Under the pieces are notes generated by a model. The model ran no database searches and was not told the DNA's origin. It saw only the letters and a program-made list of their open reading frames with translations. A DNA stretch of 64,000 nucleotides from Harmothoe impar (Eukaryota > Annelida > Polychaeta > Phyllodocida > Polynoidae), in contig OX381705.1 of assembly GCA_947462335.1 (NCBI GenBank), forward strand, positions 3,214,703-3,278,702. The letters are read 5' to 3'. The position numbers and the translations under genes were made by a program. Below, piece by piece: positions 57,834 to 64,000 of this stretch (the first letter of the stretch is position 1; every line of letters starts with the position of its first letter).

Positions 57834-58635
57834 CTAAATTCGAGATGGCGACATGTCTGTTTCTTAGAATCGACATTCGACATGAGGCCTAGTGACATTT
57901 GACATGAAGCTTGAAAAACATAGTGACAGGTGACATGAGCAATTCTTAAAATCGACATGAGATATGAGCATAATTAAGCGACATCGACATGTGCCATGGC
58001 TATTTTTTTTTAAGACAAACGCCATAGACTCCTCATTCAAACCCCCACTAGTAGTGCTCTATAAGCGCAAGCTTTGCCTTAAGAGAGCTGTGGCTGTGAA
58101 CCCTCTCCTCCCCCCGTACACACAGGTAAATATCAGAGTCAGCCAATGTCGCCAATACTACTCTCATACAAGGGTCAGGCACTGCTGGACTATAATAGAT
58201 GGGTCAAGGACCATTCTACTGAGGGTCAGGCTAGGCTGGACATTCAATAACAGGCTGGACTTTGGCAAACTTGCTTGAAAGTCTGGCTAGCAAGAGTCCG
58301 TTGAAGGACTATACGGTAAAAAGGCTGCTGTTACAGTCAAGATACTCATATTTCAAGCCCAGAAAACTGTAATTAGCTTTCCAAGTTGTTTATTTAACAA
58401 TATCCTGGCCTAGCAAGAAGCTGTCAGATGACATCTAAGAAAAATGGGGCTGTTAATTGATCAAGAGAGCTACATTGTTACAGAGTCCTATTCCTCTTTT
58501 GAGGTGGGACCAAATTTGAAAAAAGAATAAACTCAAAAAAAAAGCCTTAAGATTGAAACAGTTGTAGATGACAAATTTAATGAGGAAGTCGTATTAATTA
58601 GTTTACAAATAGCCGCTGCACGAGCAGCACAAGCA
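57834..58635 (+). other. Inner left arm
   Basis: 57845-58000 is dense in CGACAT / TGACAT motifs and TTAAAATCGACATGAG. The remainder is unique, non-coding sequence. A 104-codon frame starts inside the CGACAT repeats and is not supported. Confidence 0.5.
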
Positions 58636-58674
58636 TCAGCTGACACTAGTGTCAGCTGCAGCAGCTGCACGAGC
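58636..58674. other. Centre of the palindrome
   Basis: 39-bp spacer between the arms. It contains its own perfect 22-bp palindrome at 58637-58658 (CAGCTGACACT and its inverse) plus GCAGCAGCTGCACGAGC, so the centre is itself made of CAG/CTG hairpin-forming sequence. Confidence 0.85.
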
Positions 58675-59476
58675 TGCTTGTGCTGCTCGTGCAGCGGCTA
58701 TTTGTAAACTAATTAATACGACTTCCTCATTAAATTTGTCATCTACAACTGTTTCAATCTTAAGGCTTTTTTTTTGAGTTTATTCTTTTTTCAAATTTGG
58801 TCCCACCTCAAAAGAGGAATAGGACTCTGTAACAATGTAGCTCTCTTGATCAATTAACAGCCCCATTTTTCTTAGATGTCATCTGACAGCTTCTTGCTAG
58901 GCCAGGATATTGTTAAATAAACAACTTGGAAAGCTAATTACAGTTTTCTGGGCTTGAAATATGAGTATCTTGACTGTAACAGCAGCCTTTTTACCGTATA
59001 GTCCTTCAACGGACTCTTGCTAGCCAGACTTTCAAGCAAGTTTGCCAAAGTCCAGCCTGTTATTGAATGTCCAGCCTAGCCTGACCCTCAGTAGAATGGT
59101 CCTTGACCCATCTATTATAGTCCAGCAGTGCCTGACCCTTGTATGAGAGTAGTATTGGCGACATTGGCTGACTCTGATATTTACCTGTGTGTACGGGGGG
59201 AGGAGAGGGTTCACAGCCACAGCTCTCTTAAGGCAAAGCTTGCGCTTATAGAGCACTACTAGTGGGGGTTTGAATGAGGAGTCTATGGCGTTTGTCTTAA
59301 AAAAAAATAGCCATGGCACATGTCGATGTCGCTTAATTATGCTCATATCTCATGTCGATTTTAAGAATTGCTCATGTCACCTGTCACTATGTTTTTCAAG
59401 CTTCATGTCAAATGTCACTAGGCCTCATGTCGAATGTCGATTCTAAGAAACAGACATGTCGCCATCTCGAATTTAG
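58675..59476 (-). other. Inner right arm (mirror of 57834-58635)
   Basis: Inverse of the inner left arm with no difference noticed by eye. Confidence 0.5.
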
Positions 59477-59489
59477 TGGTCCACACCGC

Positions 59490-59527
<38 letters not shown>

Positions 59528-59757
59528 ATTTGCTGTTGCTGCTGCTGTTGGTGCTGCTGCTTGTGCTGCTCGTGCAGCTGCTGCAGCTGCTGACAGCTGC
59601 TGCTGCTTGTGCTGCTCGTGCAGCTGCTGCAGTTGCTGACGATGTCACGGATGCTGTTGACAGATGCTGCTGCTTGTGCTGCTCGTGCAGCTGCTGCTGC
59701 TGCTGACGATGTCACGGATGCTGCTGACAGATGCTGCTGCTTGTGCTGCACGAGACT
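59477..59757 (-). repeat. CTG-rich tract, right arm
   Basis: Mirror of 57551-57833 with 12 pure repeat units (59492-59527), two fewer than the left arm. Confidence 0.85.
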
Positions 59758-59810
59758 GAGTAGCTGCTATTACTAATGCTACTAATACTAGTATGAGAAA
59801 ATACATTTAG

Positions 59811-60599
59811 TCAGTTGATTAAATCAAGGAGGTTTTCTGACTTCAGTGGATCGTTTAGCCATCGGCCACGGGCAAAACTTGAAACCATTTTATACATGGG
59901 ACAATTGGCAGAGTCGAAACATGTTGGTACGATGGGATCGATCATGTTCATCATCAGTTCAGGCAAAGGAAGTGTGTCGACAGCACGCGAAAACTTCATG
60001 TCTGGATGTTTCAACACAAGGCCTTTTATCACACTCACACAGCTGCTTTGAAGAGTGAATCCTTGACCAAACTTGAGCTTTTCCAACACAGCTTTGGCCT
60101 CTTTCTGTGCAGTAAGGGATCTCTCTTTCGGGTTCATCTCAGTGCTGTCTAGCATGTCCTCAAAGTCTTTAACATAATGTTCCAACGGGCTACAAATGAT
60201 GTACTCCAGATCATCGTCCGTATATGTCGTCTCCTCGCACCATATTGTGTCTTCTCCTGTTTCGAATTCCGTCATTTTCTGAACAATCTCCTCGTGAGTG
60301 CCTTGCATATATCGAAGCTCCTTCAAAGACCTGATAACTTCTATGGCGAAGACTGAACAAATACCTGAAGGAATTTCACCACAGTCAGGCCAAGTATACG
60401 GAGCTAAGAAAAATAGCTCCAACAAAATCTTCTCCCTCTGTCCAAATGAAACTACTTCCGTTCCGATGAAGTTGAAGCATGCTTCTATCCATTGCTCCTT
60501 GGTGACGTCCTTCCAATGTTTCTTTACCTCACATGCATCATAGGGCACTGTTTCTCTTCCTGCTTCAAGTGGAAGTTGCTTTTTCTTTCTTGGACTCAT
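59811..60599 (-). CDS. Unrecognised 262-aa protein, right-arm copy
   Basis: Inverted copy of the left-arm ORF, also intact from ATG to TGA, differing at residue 100 (Gly; GGC codon instead of AGC). It transcribes toward the centre, so the two copies converge. Transcripts reading through the centre would contain both strands and could form long double-stranded RNA (inference). Confidence 0.7.
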   Translation of the reverse strand: MSPRKKKQLPLEAGRETVPYDACEVKKHWKDVTKEQWIEACFNFIGTEVVSFGQREKILLELFFLAPYTWPDCGEIPSGICSVFAIEVIRSLKELRYMQGTHEEIVQKMTEFETGEDTIWCEETTYTDDDLEYIICSPLEHYVKDFEDMLDSTEMNPKERSLTAQKEAKAVLEKLKFGQGFTLQSSCVSVIKGLVLKHPDMKFSRAVDTLPLPELMMNMIDPIVPTCFDSANCPMYKMVSSFARGRWLNDPLKSENLLDLIN

Positions 60600-62842
60600 T
60601 TAGAGAGAGTTTCGATGCTCTGTAGCGTCAACACTTTGATAAGAAAAGTAGCTGAAAATAGCAGAACTAACCATCATAACATTCTGAGCGAGCGTAGAGT
60701 GGACGATGCTACGATGATGAAGGGCGGGTCGAGAAAGTGTGATGGGTGAGAGCGTCGTTTCACTCCTTATGTACCCTGTCCTAGATAATCCTCTTAAACG
60801 GCTGAAAAGACTCTCTCAGTACAGAGTCTCTACTCAATTAAGAGATCTGTTAAGTAAGTTTTCACATGCTACCTGACTACTGCAGGTGGGTTTAGACTTA
60901 AGCAGCTTAGTGCACACACGTGTCTGTTAGAAAGCTACCTGCACACCTGCCTTCCTTTTTCACTAGTATTTACCCCCTGCCGACTTATAAGGCGCCTATA
61001 CACGTGTCAGCCTCCTTATATACGCCTTCTTGCTTCTAGAGCTAAGCTACTTACCGTCGTTTTCAGCTGCCGCAGGCTGACTGGCAGCTATTTAAAAGAG
61101 AATACCCGTTACCTGTATAACGGATCAGGGGGTTATGAGATTAGAGTGTGTATACAAAAAAAGCTACAGGGGTCGTGAAGCAAGCGAGAGGGTGTCTGTC
61201 TGTGAGGTAGAGACGAGTACATGTGGTAAGCGACTTAAGTGTAAAACAAAAGCACATCCTCTTGCCGTGGTGAGTGGAGCGGACGGCAGCTGGCTAGTTG
61301 AATAAGCGTCAGCTTAGAAGATAATCCGTCCACGGGCTGGCGCGTCACACCTGTCGTTAATCACCTCCTGTAGTCTTTGTATACACAGTTGACCTGGCTT
61401 TATCTCTTCACCAGCTATAATCCCATATACATGTAGCGCACGTTACACTTGTTATCCCTCTTTTCATGCTGATGGATGAGGGGTGGAAGGGTCCAGGTGA
61501 AAAGCAATTTGATTCCTCTCTGGAAGAGGGTGGGGCTCTAGGTGAAAACAAGCTTAGAACATCCGGATTAGCCGCTCTCTCAGCTATATAAAGAGCCTCA
61601 ATTTTTCTTGGAACAGTACTTCACCTCTGCCCACTTCGTCTTGTTGTACACTATCAGTCACGAGGCAGACGCTCGAAGTAGCAGATCTTTGCAGTATGGT
61701 TTATACAGGGGTTACCTGCTAATAGGAGTTTGTCTAAAAAAAAATGGGTGAGTAGATCGCTTTTTTCTAAAAAAACACTTAGAACACGGGTATGAATATG
61801 TAGCACTGTAAATAGTTAGTGTGAGTACACAGTAGAATCTACGGTACTATAGTCTTAACTGTCTAAAGACTGTGGAGCGCGTTAATGTGCGGTCTCCTTA
61901 CTAATTTCACTTGACCAGGCTGGCAGGGTCAACTAGTCTAGGTAATTGCAACCACAAGGGTGGCTACTCAAGATCCAAGTAGACCTACTACTACGAGATT
62001 GTCTTTTGACCACTCTGCCGCCTGGTGATTACATGCTCTAGTCTAGCTCGCCATACCCTAGTATAGTTCTCCGCTCTTTTCGTCAGATGGCGCCACAATA
62101 GGATTTTTGTACATTTCTACGATACTCGCGAACATTTTAAACGCATAATGAACTATATAAGCAACAAAGCACACTTCTAATATATTGAATATAAAAAACC
62201 GCGCTCATCATCCCTCTAATCGCATTTTCCAGCCGCCGGCCAGCTGACTGCTGACGACAGGAGAGGGTGATTTTTTTTCTTTAGATTTAAGCCGCTTACC
62301 ACACGCGCGCCCTCTAGTCACAGACAGAGTGACAGAAAGGGAGGGGGTCGCTTTGTTCACGCTACCTGTAGTTGTTTTTCTATACACACTCTAAGCCCAT
62401 GACCTGCTAATCCTTTATACAGGTAACACGTGTTCAACTAATTACACTATTGTATGACAGTCGGTACACGGATTAATTTTAAACCACCCTCCCATCTGGA
62501 TCCATGTCTGGTGGGTGGAAGGATCCAGCTGAAAAGCGTGATTAGGGCTTTTGTTTCTCTTATGATAGCAGCAGGTCAGCATGCGACAGCTGAAAATGTC
62601 AGACTAAGTCGAATTGTTTGTTTACAAACAGTCACGTGTCACGTGGTGTTGTTTACAAACAAGAGAGCCACGTGGTGTTGTTTACAAACAAACCCTAAGT
62701 AGGTCACGTTACCCTAGTTACCAGAATGCCGGCTTCTGATTGGCTGAGCCTAAGTAGGTCACGTGACGTAAGTAGGTCACGTTAACATGGTTACCAGAAT
62801 GCCGGCCTCTGATTGGCTGAGAGCTTCTAAGTAGGTCAGTAG
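60600..62842 (-). other. Right arm 5' region of the ORF
   Basis: Mirror of 53554-56704 without the 904-bp TTAA element; the junction reads CTTTAGATTTAAGCCGCTTA (about 62280-62299). The nested inverted repeat is present here too. Confidence 0.6.
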
Positions 62843-63005
62843 GTTACCCAGAATGCACCACTAATCCCCTAAGTAGGTCACTTCCGGTCACGTGACCAAA
62901 TGGAGGCCTCTGATTGGCTGCAGGGTTACCCAGAATGCACCACTAATCCCCTAAGTAGGTCACTTCCGGTCACGTGACCAAATGGAGGCCTCTGATTGGC
63001 TGCAG
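62843..63005 (-). promoter_or_regulatory. Subterminal 82-bp tandem repeats (right)
   Basis: Mirror of 53391-53553: two units with CTGATTGGCTG, GGTCACGTGACC and CACTTCCGG. Confidence 0.65.
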
Positions 63006-63065
63006 GTCGATTGAGTAATAAACAGTACTTAACTATAGTCCCGTTCCGATACATACAATACTACT

Positions 63066-63071
63066 CGTTAT
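63066..63071. repeat. 6-bp target site duplication CGTTAT (right)
   Basis: Pairs with 53325-53330. Beyond it unit E sequence resumes (CATCTCAGCAAACAAAAC as at 46479). Confidence 0.85.
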
Positions 63072-63200
63072 CTTGCCTCGTTGCATCTCAGCAAACAAAA
63101 CTTGACCTGTAAACCTTTACTACTACTAGTACAGAGATAACCACTCCAGGTAGTGATAAGGAACGTGTACAGAACCGCTCAGCGTTAGTGAGGGGGTCAC
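63072..63200. repeat. Displaced end of duplication unit E
   Basis: GCATCTCAGCAAACAAAACT, GAGATAACCACTCC and AGTGATAAGGAAC match 46478-46800 in order. Confidence 0.8.
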
Positions 63201-63639
63201 GTGGAAACGGTTTTAGATAAATGGTGTTAGCCTCCCCCGATCCCCTTTGGAGGTGGGGGGACATGATGTTTGGACTATTGTGCCCTTTATCTCTATGATG
63301 CATTGACAATATGGATAACAACTTTGGGGACAGGAGGAGCAAGAGACACTTGTCAGTGAGGAACTTTTTATGACAACCTTTTAATTCCCTGACATGTGGG
63401 AACCCAGTGAGGGAAGACTTATAAGGGCAGCGATTGTATACTGATTCTACACTGTCCCCAGCCCTAGTAGCAAACACACTGTGGCCCGGACGGGGCCAGA
63501 CGGTGTTTGCAAATGTGGCCCGGAGTGGGCTAACAGACGGGCTCCTGTCTGATTTTGGACGGGCTACCCACTTTCGGCTGAGGTCAGTTTTTGGACGGGC
63601 TGAAACCGGGCTCAGATCGGTTTTTGGACGGGCTACTAG
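63201..63639. other. Unit-junction sequence with GGACGGGCT repeats
   Basis: Not seen at the D/E junction. 63480-63640 has repeated TTTTGGACGGGCT and GTGGCCCGGA. The 195-codon - strand frame across 63088-63675 spans unit E remnant, this repeat and the next unit, so it is not a gene. Confidence 0.45.
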
Positions 63640-64000
63640 GGAGGTTATTGGATGACCTGGAGTCACACCTGTCAATCACTCCAGAAGACACATGCCATAA
63701 ATAGGCTCAAAAGATGGCTATAAAAGTTATACTTTATCAGGTCATGTCTCACCAAATCAAGTTGAAAGTATATGACCGGGTGCAATCTATGTACATAAAA
63801 AAGGCCGGAAAAAGAATGGATGTTTTAAGATTGAGGCCACCTTTTTTTTTACTCGCGGGCTAAAATGTATAGGATAATATATGTTTTTCATGACCAAAAT
63901 CCACATTTCAGTAGTTAAGTAATTATTAATCTATAAAAGTTGGGAAAATGTAAGTTATTTCTATCCCACTGCATTACTGGCAGTATAAGGTTTAATTTGA
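63640..64000. repeat. Start of a further duplication unit
   Basis: GGTTATTGGATGACCTGGAG, TGTCAATCACTCCAGAAGA, AAAAGATGGCTATA and ATGTCTCACCAAATCAAG follow the order at 47090-47215 and 38810-38925. The left half of a 17-mer foldback (GACCGGGTGCAATCTATG) is present near 63774. A sixth GST gene would be expected just beyond the window on the - strand. Confidence 0.7.

Larger units (their letters stand above)
53331..63065. mobile_element. 9.7-kb giant palindromic transposon-like element
   Basis: The left arm (53331-58635) and right arm (58675-63065) are near-identical inverted repeats around a 39-bp spacer. Termini are AGTAGTATAGTATG and its inverse, with a 6-bp duplication CGTTAT outside. The arms differ by a 904-bp element plus its extra TTAA in the left arm, 14 versus 12 CAG units, one base in the ORF and one in the terminal repeat. 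Each arm holds subterminal tandem repeats, internal diverged inverted repeats, one 262-codon ORF and a CAG tract. There is no transposase, integrase or polymerase. A 6-bp TSD and 5'-AG ends are known for Polinton/Maverick elements; Dada also makes 6-7-bp duplications. Best described as a non-autonomous, all-TIR element of open superfamily. Confidence 0.9.

Noticed and set aside
57553..57892. Poly-Gln/Ser/Ala frames beside the 262-codon ORF
   Set aside because: CAG-repeat artefacts, present in all frames and both strands; separated from the ORF by its stop codon.
57964..58278. 104-codon frame conserved in both palindrome arms
   Set aside because: Its conservation is explained by arm identity; it starts inside the CGACAT repeat and shows no domain or composition of a protein.
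53331..63065. Palindrome as a sequencing or assembly mirror artefact
   Set aside because: A TTAA insertion in one arm only, CAG length and base differences, and true 6-bp target duplications with a paralogous empty site all argue for a biological element. Long-read spanning would still be the final proof.
63088..63675. 195-codon - strand frame
   Set aside because: It crosses three unrelated segments (unit E remnant, GGACGGGCT repeats, next unit) whose paralogous copies at 46.5 and 47.1 kb are not open.

Overview
This is eukaryotic, animal nuclear DNA. Genes are split by GT/AG introns of a few hundred bases, roughly 60% AT, and packed with short inverted-repeat transposons and minisatellites. 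The gene content (MRI1 beside a tandem array of alpha-type glutathione S-transferases) and the repeat style suggest a marine invertebrate, possibly an invertebrate deuterostome such as a lancelet or hemichordate. I cannot fix the species from sequence alone.

Layout. (1) 1-3654, + strand: the last four exons of MRI1 (methylthioribose-1-phosphate isomerase, methionine salvage); its 5' exons lie before the window. (2) 4-11.4 kb: MITEs plus a decayed GST unit (one exon remnant, pieces of a GST 5' flank, a gag-like retroelement fragment). (3) 12.8-51.7 kb, - strand: five complete six-exon GST genes, here A (12766-16094), B (18562-22072), C (29991-34827), D (39481-42501) and E (47784-51722). All reading frames and splice phases join cleanly (224, 218, 219, 218 and 218 aa). 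They share Tyr9, Arg15, Val55-Pro56, Gln67-Thr68 and Asp101 at alpha-class positions. A-C have Ala at position 54; D and E have Gln. (4) Units D (about 38.55-46.85 kb) and E (46.85-53.3 kb plus 63.07-63.2 kb) are a segmental duplication, so each acts as the empty-site control for insertions in the other. A further unit begins near 63.64 kb, so the array probably continues past the right edge.

(5) 53331-63065: the most striking object, a giant near-perfect palindrome inserted in the 3' part of unit E. It has 5.3 kb and 4.4 kb arms around a 39-bp centre. It is flanked by a 6-bp target duplication (CGTTAT), and the unoccupied site is present once in unit D at 46454-46459. Its ends read 5'-AGTAG...CTACT-3'. 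Each arm carries one intact, intronless 262-codon ORF of unrecognised family, pointing to the centre, followed by a CAG-rich tract. The arms differ by a 904-bp TTAA-flanked element present only in the left arm, by two CAG units and by at least one base in the ORF. This argues against an assembly mirror artefact. The ends match the Polinton/Maverick style (6-bp TSD, 5'-AG), but no polymerase, integrase or capsid gene is present.

Other repeated themes: a family of foldback elements whose inverted repeats are tandem 17-mers with the core GACCGGGTG; Harbinger-type MITEs with TWA duplications; 8-bp-TSD (hAT-type) elements; TA-flanked MITEs ending in TTTTACGG; solo LTRs; and an 11-bp tandem repeat in intron 2 of the GST genes, strongly expanded in C, D and E.
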